A DNA stretch of 57,991 bases, taken from positions 1 through 57,991 of the forward strand of contig CAZTND010000002.1 in the NCBI GenBank assembly GCA_964615285.1, written 5' to 3'. A program made the position numbers and the translations under genes. Below, piece after piece: positions 16,744-24,916 of the stretch. How positions within the stretch are numbered: position 1 is the stretch's first letter; each line of letters starts with the position of its first letter. This DNA comes from RGIG4074 sp964615285 (GTDB taxonomy: Bacteria; Bacillota; Clostridia; Christensenellales; Borkfalkiaceae). Below the pieces are notes generated by a model. That model had not been told where the DNA came from. It searched no databases and was given only the letters and a program-made list of their open reading frames with translations.

Positions 16744-17177
16744 AGGAAGCGGATATTCGTAGATATGCGGCGCTCATGAAGGAGCTGGAACTGACCGCGC
16801 TCGAGATCACGGAGGACGGCAAGGTGGTGCGGCTGGAACGCTCGCAGCCCGTCGTCGCGCCCGAACCGGTGGTCATCCGTCCCCCCGAGCCCGCCGCGAT
16901 CCCTGCGGCGCCGGAGGCGGCAGGCGAGGGCAGCGACGGCTGTATCAGCGTGAAGTCCACCATCGTCGGGGTGTTCTACGCCGCGCCGGCGGAGAACGCC
17001 AAGCCCTTCGTTTCCATCGGCGACCGCGTGGAGAAGGGGCAGACGCTCTGCATCATCGAGGCGATGAAACTGATGAACGAGATCTCCGCGGAGGAGAGCG
17101 GCGTCATCGAAAAGATCTGCGTCACCAACGGACAGGTCGTCGAATTCGGCACCGAATTGTTCCGCATCAGGAGGTAA
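16740..17177 (+). CDS. accB: biotin carboxyl carrier protein of acetyl-CoA carboxylase
   Basis: 145-residue BCCP. The N-terminal third is helical, followed by a Pro/Ala-rich linker (about residues 38-62) and a biotinyl domain with Lys110 in IIEAMKLMNEI as the biotin site. The start at 16740 overlaps the fabF stop by 4 bases; a longer frame exists but is a shadow of fabF. It carries carboxybiotin between AccC and AccDA. fabZ follows after 3 bases. Confidence 0.96.
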   Translation: MKEADIRRYAALMKELELTALEITEDGKVVRLERSQPVVAPEPVVIRPPEPAAIPAAPEAAGEGSDGCISVKSTIVGVFYAAPAENAKPFVSIGDRVEKGQTLCIIEAMKLMNEISAEESGVIEKICVTNGQVVEFGTELFRIRR

Positions 17178-17180
17178 CGC

Positions 17181-17597
17181 ATGACGCAGGAAGAAATCAA
17201 GAAGATCCTGCCCCACAGGGACGATATGCTCCTGCTCGACGATGTGGAAAACCGGGACGGAACGGCGGTGGGGCATTACAAAGTCAAGGGAAGCGAGTTC
17301 TTCCTCCGGGGGCATTTTCCGGGGAATCCCGTCGTGCCCGGCGTGATTCTCTGCGAGATACTCGCGCAGTCGGCATGCGTCCTGCTTGCCGGCGCGATAA
17401 CGGAAGGTAAAATTCCCATGTACACGGGGCTGAACAGAGTGAAATTCCGCCATCCCGTCCGTCCGGGGGACGAGATCGAGACCATGTGCACCATCACGAG
17501 GGCCAAACCGCCTTTTTATTTTGCCGAAGGCGCCGTCAGCGTCGGCGGCAAGGTGTGCGTCAGCGCGGAGTTTTCTTTCGCCGTGGTCGGAGAGTGA
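17181..17597 (+). CDS. fabZ: 3-hydroxyacyl-ACP dehydratase
   Basis: 138-residue hot-dog-fold dehydratase. The active-site His45 is in GHFPGNPVVPGV and the Glu59 in LCEILAQSA. It removes water from 3-hydroxyacyl-ACP before the FabK step. Placement of fabZ between accB and accC is the common Firmicutes order. AGGAGGTAAC precedes the ATG. Confidence 0.96.
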   Translation: MTQEEIKKILPHRDDMLLLDDVENRDGTAVGHYKVKGSEFFLRGHFPGNPVVPGVILCEILAQSACVLLAGAITEGKIPMYTGLNRVKFRHPVRPGDEIETMCTITRAKPPFYFAEGAVSVGGKVCVSAEFSFAVVGE

Positions 17598-17600
17598 TTT

Positions 17601-18908
17601 ATGTTTTCAAAGATTCTGATTGCAAACCGCGGCGAGATTGCCGTGCGGATCATACGGGCCTGTAAAGAGATGGGCGTCGCCACGGTGGCGGTGTATTCCG
17701 AAGCGGACAGAAACGCGCTGCACGTGGCTTTGGCGGACGAAAGTTACTGCATCGGGAAGGCGGAGGCTTCGGAGAGTTATCTGAACGAAAATCAGATCGT
17801 CAGCGTGGCGCTTTTGGCGGGCGCGCAGGCCATCCATCCCGGGTACGGCTTTTTGTCCGAAAACGCGCATTTTGCGCGGCTTTGCCGGAAAAACGGCATC
17901 GTCTTCGTGGGACCCGATCCCGAAAATATGGAGAGGCTGAGCGACAAGGCCGTCTTGAAAGAACTCATGGACGGCGCGGGGCTGCGCGTTATTCCCGGCA
18001 CGAAGGCGGTGGCATCGCTGGACGAGGCCAAAAAGGCGGCGGCAAAGATCGGCTATCCGGTCATGCTGAAAGCCTGTGCGGGCGGCGGCGGAAGGGGCAT
18101 CCGCCTGATCCGCGGCGAAAACGAGATCGACGACGCGTATATGCAGGCGACGGCGGAGGCGGCGAGCGCCTTCGGCGACGGCTCCGTATACCTTGAAAAA
18201 TATATTTTTCCCGCGCGGCACATCGAATTGCAGATCCTTGCCGACGAGGCGGGCAACGTCGTCTGCCTCGGCGAAAGGGACTGCTCTTTACAGCGCAGAA
18301 ATCAGAAGCTCATCGAAGAGACGCCTTCGCCGGCGGTCAAGGGGGCGCAGCGCGAAAAAATCGTGAAGGCGGCGGTCGCCGCCGTCAAAAAAATCGGCTA
18401 TGTCGGCGCGGGCACCCTGGAATTTCTCTATGACAAAAAGGGCAATTTCTGGTTTATGGAAATGAACGTGCGGTTGCAGGTGGAGCACTGCGTGACGGAG
18501 ATGCTGACGGGGGTGGATCTCGTCAAATGGCAGATCCGCATCGCCGCGGGCATCTCGCTGAATTTTACGCAGAAAGACGTCCGCCTGATCGGTTCGGCAA
18601 TCGAATGCCGGATCAATGCGACGAGCTGCGGCACGCTGAAAATGCTGCACGTGCCCGGCGGGCCATTCGTGCGGTTCGATACCTGCCTCGTCGAGGGGAC
18701 GGTCGTGACGCCTTATTACGATTCCCTGCTCGGCAAATTGGTGGTGCACGCCAAAACGAGGGAGGAATCCCTCCGCAAGCTCCGCGCGGCGCTGTGCGAG
18801 CTCGTCATTGACGGCATTCCCACGAACGCCGAGGAACAGCTGCGCATCATTTCCGACAGCCGGTTTGTTTCCGGCGAATATGATCTGACTTTTATGGGCA
18901 GTAGGTGA
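17601..18908 (+). CDS. accC: biotin carboxylase subunit of acetyl-CoA carboxylase
   Basis: 435-residue ATP-grasp enzyme that carboxylates biotin on AccB. It begins FSKILIANRGEIAVRII and has the glycine-rich ATP lid KACAGGGGRGIRL. The conserved EMNTRIQVEHPVTE segment reads EMNVRLQVEHCVTE here: the key Arg, Gln, Val and Glu are kept, while Thr and Pro are replaced. It is slightly shorter than the usual 445-450 residues. accD starts 4 bases downstream. Confidence 0.95.
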   Translation: MFSKILIANRGEIAVRIIRACKEMGVATVAVYSEADRNALHVALADESYCIGKAEASESYLNENQIVSVALLAGAQAIHPGYGFLSENAHFARLCRKNGIVFVGPDPENMERLSDKAVLKELMDGAGLRVIPGTKAVASLDEAKKAAAKIGYPVMLKACAGGGGRGIRLIRGENEIDDAYMQATAEAASAFGDGSVYLEKYIFPARHIELQILADEAGNVVCLGERDCSLQRRNQKLIEETPSPAVKGAQREKIVKAAVAAVKKIGYVGAGTLEFLYDKKGNFWFMEMNVRLQVEHCVTEMLTGVDLVKWQIRIAAGISLNFTQKDVRLIGSAIECRINATSCGTLKMLHVPGGPFVRFDTCLVEGTVVTPYYDSLLGKLVVHAKTREESLRKLRAALCELVIDGIPTNAEEQLRIISDSRFVSGEYDLTFMGSR

Positions 18909-18912
18909 CAGT

Positions 18913-19764
18913 ATGCCATTACTTAGTTTTTTGAAACCGAAAAATAAATTGGAGGAAGGGGGGCGCATGGCCGCCCCCGTGCAGGCGGACGCCGGCGAAC
19001 CCGAAAAAAATTGCCCGAATTGCCATAAGGACGTGCCGCTGAGCCGCCTGTGGGCCAACCGCCTGGTCTGTTCCTGCGGCTATCATTTCCGTATGAAGGC
19101 GCGCCACAGGATCAGTATGGTCACGGACAAGAACAGTTTTCACGAATTGTTTGCCGACGTGCGTTCGTGCAACCCACTGGACTTTCCCGGCTATAAGGAC
19201 AAACTCGATACCGTCAAGACGGCAAGCGAGGAGGAAGAAGCGGTCGTCTGCGGCACGGCTTCCATCGACAGGCAGAAGTGCTGTATCTTTGCCATGGAAT
19301 CCTATTTTATGATGGGAAGTATGGGAAGCGCGGTGGGTGAAAAGATTACCGCTCTCTTTGAGTACGCCGTCAAAAACCGTCTGCCCGTCGTCGGGTTTAC
19401 CGTATCGGGCGGCGCGCGCATGCAGGAGGGGCTTCTGTCCCTGATGCAGATGGCGAAGGTGAGCGCGGCGGTCAAACGGCACAGCGACGTGGGCCTGCTG
19501 TATGTGGTGGTGCTGACCGATCCCACGACGGGCGGGGTCACGGCGAGCTTCGCCATGGAGGCGGACATCACTCTCGCCGAGCCGGGCGCCACGGTCGGTT
19601 TTGCCGGCAAACGGGTAATCGAACAGACCATCAAGCAGACGCTGCCGAAGGAATTTCAGTCCGCCGAGTTCATGTTGGCGCACGGGTTCATCGACCGCAT
19701 CGTTCCGCGCAGCGGGCAGAAAGAACTTCTCGCCGAAATTTTGAAAATGCATAACGGAGATTGA
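18913..19764 (+). CDS. accD: acetyl-CoA carboxylase carboxyltransferase beta subunit
   Basis: 283-residue crotonase-fold subunit with an N-terminal zinc ribbon (CPNC about residues 34-37 and CSCG about 53-56). With AccA it transfers the carboxyl group to acetyl-CoA. The motifs VSGGARMQEG and DPTTGGVTASFAM are typical. The start at 18913 gives the usual basic N-terminal tail; an internal ATG at 18967 with a purine-rich site upstream is an alternative. accA follows immediately. Confidence 0.94.
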   Translation: MPLLSFLKPKNKLEEGGRMAAPVQADAGEPEKNCPNCHKDVPLSRLWANRLVCSCGYHFRMKARHRISMVTDKNSFHELFADVRSCNPLDFPGYKDKLDTVKTASEEEEAVVCGTASIDRQKCCIFAMESYFMMGSMGSAVGEKITALFEYAVKNRLPVVGFTVSGGARMQEGLLSLMQMAKVSAAVKRHSDVGLLYVVVLTDPTTGGVTASFAMEADITLAEPGATVGFAGKRVIEQTIKQTLPKEFQSAEFMLAHGFIDRIVPRSGQKELLAEILKMHNGD

Positions 19765-19766
19765 AA

Positions 19767-20561
19767 ATGGGCACGGTTGCTTATGATCGCGTAAAACTTG
19801 CCCGTGACGGCAAACGCCCCACGGGATTGGACTATATCAACAACATATTCAAAGATTTTATCGAATTGCACGGAGACCGCCGTTTTGCTGACGACAAGGC
19901 AATCGTGGGCGGCATTGCCCGGCTGGACGGCGTCCCCGTGACGGTGATCGCAATCGAAAAAGGGCACACGGCGAAGGAACGTTTCGAGCGCAATTTCGGC
20001 TGCCCGAATCCGGAAGGGTACAGGAAAGCGCTGCGCCTGATGAAACAGGCGGAGAAATTCAGCCGTCCCATCGTCTGTTTCGTCGATACGGCGGGCGCGT
20101 ATTGCGGCATCGGCGCGGAAGAGAGGGGGCAGGGGCAGGCGATCGCCGAAAACCTGGCGGAAATGAGCACGCTCTGCGTCCCCGTCATCTCCGTGCTCAT
20201 CGGCGAAGGCGGCAGCGGCGGCGCGTTGGCGCTTGCCGTGGCGGATCGCGTCTGGATGCTGCAAAACGCGGTATATTCGGTCATTTCGCCCGAAGGCTGC
20301 GCAAGCATTCTGTGGAAGGATTCCGCGAAGGCCGATCTTGCCGCCGCCAGCCTCAAACTCACCGCCGAGGACGCAAAGAGCCTCGGCGTCATCGAGAGCA
20401 TCCTTTCGGAAAGGGACATCGGCAAGAAGGAGTTTTTTGCGCGCATCCGCTCTCTTTTGAGCAATGAGATAGCGGCGCTGTCCAAAGATCCCGAATTGAT
20501 CCAGAAGAGATACGACCGGTTCCGCCGCCTCGGCGCGGTGGCTTCCGGCAGGAACGTTTGA
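19767..20561 (+). CDS. accA: acetyl-CoA carboxylase carboxyltransferase alpha subunit
   Basis: 264-residue partner of AccD. It shows the GHTAKERFERNFGCPNPEGYRKALR region, DTAGAYCGIGAEERGQGQAIAENL, and the EGGSGGALAL oxyanion loop. It is shorter at the N-terminus than the E. coli protein, as in many clostridia. The ATG at 19767 was preferred to an in-frame TTG at 19761 because GGAGA is better placed. It completes the four-subunit carboxylase. Confidence 0.95.
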   Translation: MGTVAYDRVKLARDGKRPTGLDYINNIFKDFIELHGDRRFADDKAIVGGIARLDGVPVTVIAIEKGHTAKERFERNFGCPNPEGYRKALRLMKQAEKFSRPIVCFVDTAGAYCGIGAEERGQGQAIAENLAEMSTLCVPVISVLIGEGGSGGALALAVADRVWMLQNAVYSVISPEGCASILWKDSAKADLAAASLKLTAEDAKSLGVIESILSERDIGKKEFFARIRSLLSNEIAALSKDPELIQKRYDRFRRLGAVASGRNV

Positions 20562-20580
20562 CCGAAAGGAAAAGAGGTAT

Positions 20581-22224
20581 ATGAGCATATATAAAAACTA
20601 TTGCCGGGAGTATTTCGATGCCGACGGCAGATTGGAAAAATTGGAATTCGATTACCCCGCGGATTTCAATTTCGGTTACGACGTCGTGGACGCGATCGCG
20701 TCCGAATCGCCGGAAAAAAAGGCGTTGGTCTGGTGCAATACGGAGAACGAGGAACGCATATTCACCTTTGCGGACATTCGGGAGCAGAGCAACCGGGCGG
20801 CGAACGTTCTGGCTGCCGCCGGTATCAAGAAGGGCGACCGCGTGCTGGTCATCCTGAAACGGCACTATGAATATTGGTTTGTCGCGGTGGCGCTCCACAA
20901 ACTCGGCGCCGTGCTGATCCCGGCGACGCATATGCTGACCGTCGGCGATTTCGAGTATCGGATCGAGGCGTCGAAAGCAAGCGCCGTCGTCTGCACGCCG
21001 CAGAACGACGTGCCCCGGAAGATCGGAGAGGCGCTGAAACATACGACTGCGTCGCCCGTACTCTGGTGCGTGCATTCCGACGAGGCGGGGTTCCGCAACC
21101 TCACGCGGGAAATGGAAGGGGCGAGCGGCGAGGTTGAGCGCGTCCCCACGCTTGCCGCCGATCCGATGCTGATGTATTTCACGTCGGGCACCACAGGCTA
21201 TCCCAAAGGGGTCATACACGATTTCACTTATCCGCTCGCGCACATCGTCACCGCCAAATATTGGCAGCAGGCGGAAGAGGACGGGCTGCATTTCACGGTC
21301 GCCGAAACGGGCTGGGCGAAGGCTTCCTGGGGCAAGATTTACGGGCAGTGGCTGGTCGGCTGCGCCGTCATGGCGTATGATTTTGATAATTTTGACCCCA
21401 AACAGCTCGCCAATATCATCAATCGTTACGGCGTGACATCTTTCTGCGCGCCCCCGACCGTATACAGGTATCTCGTCCGCAAGGGACTGCCCGACATGCC
21501 GGGGCTGCGGCATGCCTCCACGGCGGGCGAAAAGCTGGCGCCGGAAGTGTTCCGTCTGTTCAAGGAGAGCACGGGCGTTTCGCTTTGCGAAGGATACGGG
21601 CAGACGGAGACGACCCTGTTGACGGGCAATTTGAAGGGCGATGCGCCCGTGGCGGATTCCATGGGAAGGATCTCGCCGATGTATGACATCGAATTGCGCG
21701 GCAAGGACGGTCTTCCCGTGGCGCGGGGGGAGATCGGCGAAGTGGTTGTCGTCCCGCCCGAAAACGGCAGGCAGGTCGGCATTTTCTGCGCTTACCTGGA
21801 CAACGAAAAGCAATACAGGCATGTGTGGCGGGGCGGCGTCTATCACACGGGGGACGCGGCGTGGCAGGATGAGAACGGACTCTATTGGTTCCACGGCAGG
21901 TTTGACGACATCATCAAAACGGGCGGGTTCCGCGTCGGTCCGTATGAAATCGAAAACGTCCTGATGGAGCATCCCGCCGTCGCGGAATGCAGCGTCATCG
22001 GCGTGCCCGACGCCCTGCGCGGGCAGGCGATCAAGACATACATCCTTCTCAGCGACGGATACGTTCCGTCCAAAGAGCTCGAAAAGGAGATCAAGGATTT
22101 CTGCAATGGCAAACTTGCGGAATACAAGTGGATACGCATCGTTGAGTTCGTACAGGAAATGCCCAAGACGATCAGCGGCAAGATCAAAAGGACGGAACTC
22201 CGCGAAAAGAACGCGGAAAAATAA
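20581..22224 (+). CDS. acyl-CoA synthetase (AMP-forming), medium-chain type
   Basis: 547-residue ANL-superfamily adenylating enzyme. The P-loop-like motif is YFTSGTTGYPKG (about residues 199-210); other motifs are YGQTETTLL, HTGDAAWQDENG, and the C-terminal hinge and catalytic lysine in PKTISGKIKRTELR. Its overall pattern resembles ACSM-type medium-chain or acetyl-CoA synthetases. It starts 19 bases after accA with GAAAAGAGGT, so it probably belongs to the fatty-acid operon and could recycle exogenous or released fatty acids. The chain-length preference is not evident. Confidence 0.88.
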   Translation: MSIYKNYCREYFDADGRLEKLEFDYPADFNFGYDVVDAIASESPEKKALVWCNTENEERIFTFADIREQSNRAANVLAAAGIKKGDRVLVILKRHYEYWFVAVALHKLGAVLIPATHMLTVGDFEYRIEASKASAVVCTPQNDVPRKIGEALKHTTASPVLWCVHSDEAGFRNLTREMEGASGEVERVPTLAADPMLMYFTSGTTGYPKGVIHDFTYPLAHIVTAKYWQQAEEDGLHFTVAETGWAKASWGKIYGQWLVGCAVMAYDFDNFDPKQLANIINRYGVTSFCAPPTVYRYLVRKGLPDMPGLRHASTAGEKLAPEVFRLFKESTGVSLCEGYGQTETTLLTGNLKGDAPVADSMGRISPMYDIELRGKDGLPVARGEIGEVVVVPPENGRQVGIFCAYLDNEKQYRHVWRGGVYHTGDAAWQDENGLYWFHGRFDDIIKTGGFRVGPYEIENVLMEHPAVAECSVIGVPDALRGQAIKTYILLSDGYVPSKELEKEIKDFCNGKLAEYKWIRIVEFVQEMPKTISGKIKRTELREKNAEK

Positions 22225-22258
22225 AAAATAAAGGGCGGCAGATCTTTTGCCGCGCATG

Positions 22259-22287
22259 CCTCTTGTGAAAACAGGAGGTATTTTTTT
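22259..22287 (+). terminator. terminator of the fatty-acid operon
   Basis: An 8-bp stem (CCTCTTGT with ACAGGAGG, loop GAAA) is followed by TA and seven T. It lies 34 bases after the acyl-CoA synthetase stop. A second hairpin at 22233-22252 lies just before it. Confidence 0.7.
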
Positions 22288-22396
22288 ATGGCGGAAAGAG
22301 GGGCGCCGGGATCGGTATAGCGCCGGCGGGTCCGCTAATATAATAAAAAAGCGGGCTCTTCCGAAGACAAGAGTTGTTTTTGCGGCGTTTTTATTA

Positions 22397-22425
22397 TTGA
22401 CGATGACCGGATTTTGTGTTATAAT
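22397..22425 (+). promoter_or_regulatory. promoter of the PAS regulator gene
   Basis: TTGACG (22397-22402) and TATAAT (22420-22425) are separated by 17 bases, with an extended TGT before the -10. Confidence 0.8.
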
Positions 22426-22489
22426 TTTTATTGAAAATTTGGGAAGCGGGAAATATGGGATGGCATGAAAAAATGTGACAGGAGATAAT

Positions 22490-24490
22490 ATGGACATTCA
22501 GGAAAATACAGCGGAAATATTGGACCGGTATATCGGCGGTTTTCGGCAATATATATTGCAGGAGCCGCTCAGGTCTGTTTTTATCAGCCGGAATTTTTGT
22601 GAAATGACAGGATACGCGCGGGAGGAGTTCACCGGGGACGGGGATCCGTGCGCCGCGCTGGTCTATCCCGGCGACAGGCCGATCTATCAGTCGTATGTGA
22701 AACGCCTTGTTTCGGAAAAGCGGTCGGGCGAGGCGGAGTATCGCATCGTCAGAAAGGACGGGAGCGTTCTTTTCGTTCGGGACACGACGACCGTCCGCAT
22801 GCGGGAAGACGGCGTTTTCGTAGGGTATTCCGTCCTGACGGACATCACGGCGCTCAAAGCCGAGTACGAAAATTTTATTTTTCTCAATGAAACCGTGCCG
22901 TTCGGCATGCTGAAATGCACCTGCGAGAAGAATCCGAAGATCACCCAGATCAACAATCAGATGATCAAGATATTGCGCCTGCCGAAGACGCGGGACGGGG
23001 AAATGGATTATCTGGAATTTTACAAAGATAACATCTATCTGATGATCCCCATAGAGGAGCGGCGCAAGTTTTCTCACTTTTTGAATCGGGTATATGCGAC
23101 GGGAACGCCGATCGAGGGCGAAATATCCGTGCTCCGCGGCGACGGCACAAAGGCGCGGCTGTACGGTTGGATCGCGAAGGTGACGGGCGCCGACGGCCGG
23201 GAAGAGTTCCAGAGCGTCTGCATTGACGTGACCGAGAGGCACCGGAGCAGACGGGCGAGAGAAACGGAAGGGTATGTCCGGGCGCTGTCCGATATATTCG
23301 AGAAAATATTTGAATACGATTTTGCCGACAGAACGGTAAAATACGTATTCGGCAACACAAGTACTTTCGGCAGGATACGCAACATGCCCATGCGCATGGA
23401 AGAGGCGACGGAAAAGTGGATCGATCATAACGTCTGTCCGGAAGACCGCGCCCGCATGCACGAATTTTTTGCCGGCGCATTCTCGCGCCGGGCGGCGCCG
23501 AGCGGCGCGCAGCCCCTTCAGATACAATATAAAGTGGATCTCGCCGACGGGGAAAAATGTAATTATCAGGGGATTTTTCTGAAAATCGATGCCATGGCGG
23601 CGTTGTTCTGCTGCCGTCGGATGCGGGACGAAAAGGAGGCGGATATTCTTCGCAGCGAGAACATCTCCCTTAAAACCAGAAACGAGAGCATACAGGAAAT
23701 GATTATGCGCTATCCCGACGGCATTGCCGCTTTTGAGGTGACGGGAGAGTATGTGACGCCGCTGTATGCCAGCGACAATGTTTGCCAGTTTTTCGGCTTT
23801 TCGCGGGAAGAACTGCTTGAATTGATGAAAAAGAGCACGCCGATCGGGGAGTTTGTCTCCCGCAGCGCGGTGGATTACGAAAAATTCATGGAGCTTCTGA
23901 AAAACGGGGAGGCGGAATTTACTTATTACGACATCGGCAAAGGAGCCGAAAGACAAATCAAAGCCATCTGTTCGCAGAAAAGCGACGATCCGGCCTCACC
24001 CCGTTACGTTTTGCTCTGTAAAATCAATCGGGAAGAAGGAAAGGAGCTTGCGGCGGAACCGCCCCGCATTTATATCCGTACATTCGGCTATTTCGACGTA
24101 TTCATCGACGACAAACCGATCGCCTTCCGCAATAAAAAGGCCAAGGAACTGCTTGCCCTGCTGGTGGATCGCCGCGGCGGCTATGTGACGAGCGAGGAGG
24201 CGATCGGCTATCTGTGGGAAAACGAGCCCGCAAACGCCGTCACGCTGGCAAGGTACCGCAAAGAGGCGCTGCGGCTCAAAAATACGCTGGAGGAGTACGG
24301 GATCGGGAACATCATCGAGTCCGTGGACGGCAAAAGGCGGATCGTGCCCGAAAGGATCCGCTGTGACCTGTATGATTATCTGTCGCACAAAAAGGAATAC
24401 GACGGGCTGTTCAAGGGGAGTTATCTGACGAATTATGCGTGGGGGGAGATCACGCTGGGCGATCTCATGAACGCAAGCAGAACAATGTAA
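22490..24490 (+). CDS. multi-PAS transcriptional regulator with OmpR/SARP-like winged-helix domain
   Basis: 666-residue cytoplasmic protein. Residues about 10-125 form a clear PAS domain (FISRNFCEMTGYAREEF, then RIVRKDGSVLFVRDTTT). Residues about 130-255 and 265-390 look like further PAS-type modules, and 405-520 is another (SDNVCQFFGFSREELLELM). Residues about 525-640 (IRTFGYFDVFIDDKPIAFRNKKAKELLALLVDRRGGYVTSEE in outline) match the winged-helix DNA-binding domain of SARP/AfsR-type activators. There is no kinase or receiver domain, so it is probably a one-component sensor of an unknown ligand. The start was chosen by AGGAG 9 bases upstream. It lies just behind the fatty-acid operon but has its own promoter and terminator. 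Confidence 0.8.
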   Translation: MDIQENTAEILDRYIGGFRQYILQEPLRSVFISRNFCEMTGYAREEFTGDGDPCAALVYPGDRPIYQSYVKRLVSEKRSGEAEYRIVRKDGSVLFVRDTTTVRMREDGVFVGYSVLTDITALKAEYENFIFLNETVPFGMLKCTCEKNPKITQINNQMIKILRLPKTRDGEMDYLEFYKDNIYLMIPIEERRKFSHFLNRVYATGTPIEGEISVLRGDGTKARLYGWIAKVTGADGREEFQSVCIDVTERHRSRRARETEGYVRALSDIFEKIFEYDFADRTVKYVFGNTSTFGRIRNMPMRMEEATEKWIDHNVCPEDRARMHEFFAGAFSRRAAPSGAQPLQIQYKVDLADGEKCNYQGIFLKIDAMAALFCCRRMRDEKEADILRSENISLKTRNESIQEMIMRYPDGIAAFEVTGEYVTPLYASDNVCQFFGFSREELLELMKKSTPIGEFVSRSAVDYEKFMELLKNGEAEFTYYDIGKGAERQIKAICSQKSDDPASPRYVLLCKINREEGKELAAEPPRIYIRTFGYFDVFIDDKPIAFRNKKAKELLALLVDRRGGYVTSEEAIGYLWENEPANAVTLARYRKEALRLKNTLEEYGIGNIIESVDGKRRIVPERIRCDLYDYLSHKKEYDGLFKGSYLTNYAWGEITLGDLMNASRTM

Positions 24491-24535
24491 ACGCATAATT
24501 TGGGAAAAATAAAAAATCAATTTTTCGAAAACAGA

Positions 24536-24575
24536 AGTATAAGCCGCCGTCTGGCGGCTTATACTTTCATATTTC
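24536..24575 (+). terminator. terminator of the PAS regulator gene
   Basis: A 13-bp perfect stem (24536-24548 with 24553-24565, loop GTCT) is followed by T-rich sequence. Confidence 0.85.
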
Positions 24576-24591
24576 CATTTTTACACTGTAC

Positions 24592-24609
24592 TATGTCAGA
24601 CATAATACA
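24592..24609 (+). promoter_or_regulatory. palindromic operator, copy 1
   Basis: The core is TATGTC-A-GACATA. The 18-base site TATGTYAGACATAATACA also occurs on the minus strand at 28633-28650 with one difference. CATAAT within it (24601-24606) could be a -10, which would put a second, repressible start upstream of the ATPase leader. Confidence 0.55.
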
Positions 24610-24689
24610 ATAAAAACAGAGAAAAATACGGGCGGTTTTATGCCGTTTGTGGCTTTTTTAACGAACAGCAAAAAGATATATGAAAACCA

Positions 24690-24718
24690 TTGACAGGGAG
24701 CGGGAATTATGTTATGAT
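24690..24718 (+). promoter_or_regulatory. promoter of the ATPase leader transcript
   Basis: TTGACA (24690-24695) and TATGAT (24713-24718) are separated by 17 bases. Transcription should start near 24725, about 190 bases before the ATPase start codon. Confidence 0.8.
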
Positions 24719-24762
24719 ATAAAAAAGCCGATAGGCGGCTTTATTGGATAAGGAGTGCAACG

Positions 24763-24825
24763 ATGAGCACGGACGGCTGCGATCCAGATGACGGCAACCG
24801 AAGTAGTGATTTAATATTTCAATAG
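24763..24825 (+). CDS. 20-codon acidic leader ORF upstream of the cation ATPase
   Basis: Encodes MSTDGCDPDDGNRSSDLIFQ, rich in Asp with a DPDD run. AAGGAG stands 7 bases before the ATG, an ideal distance, and a consensus promoter lies just upstream. A hairpin (AAAGCCG with CGGCTTT) lies between promoter and ORF, and an attenuator-like hairpin follows the stop. Acidic and proline-containing leader peptides are known to destabilise ribosomes and control magnesium transporters; a similar role here is inference. No homologue is recognised. Confidence 0.55.
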   Translation: MSTDGCDPDDGNRSSDLIFQ

Positions 24826-24837
24826 GAAAAACGACGA

Positions 24838-24866
24838 GGCATAACCGGTTTCGGCTATGTCTTTTT
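24838..24866 (+). terminator. attenuator-like terminator between leader ORF and ATPase
   Basis: The stem GGCATAACCG with CGGCTATGTC (one mismatch, one G-U pair, loop GTTT) is followed by five T. It lies 12 bases after the leader ORF stop and 50 bases before the ATPase start. Confidence 0.55.
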
Positions 24867-24916
24867 GCGTTTCATAAAAATTTTTCAAAAGAAAGGAGGA
24901 TTTTTCCACAGTTTTT

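Noticed and set aside
22288..22320. 10-codon ORF (MAERGAPGSV) with AGGAGG 9 bases upstream, after the acyl-CoA synthetase
   Set aside because: The ribosome site is the 3' arm of the operon's terminator hairpin and the start follows the T run, so a transcript would rarely include it; no conservation can be judged.
24725..24870. yybP-ykoY (manganese) or M-box (magnesium) riboswitch before the P-type ATPase
   Set aside because: The conserved loop sequences of these riboswitches are not present; the leader ORF and simple hairpin explain the region better.
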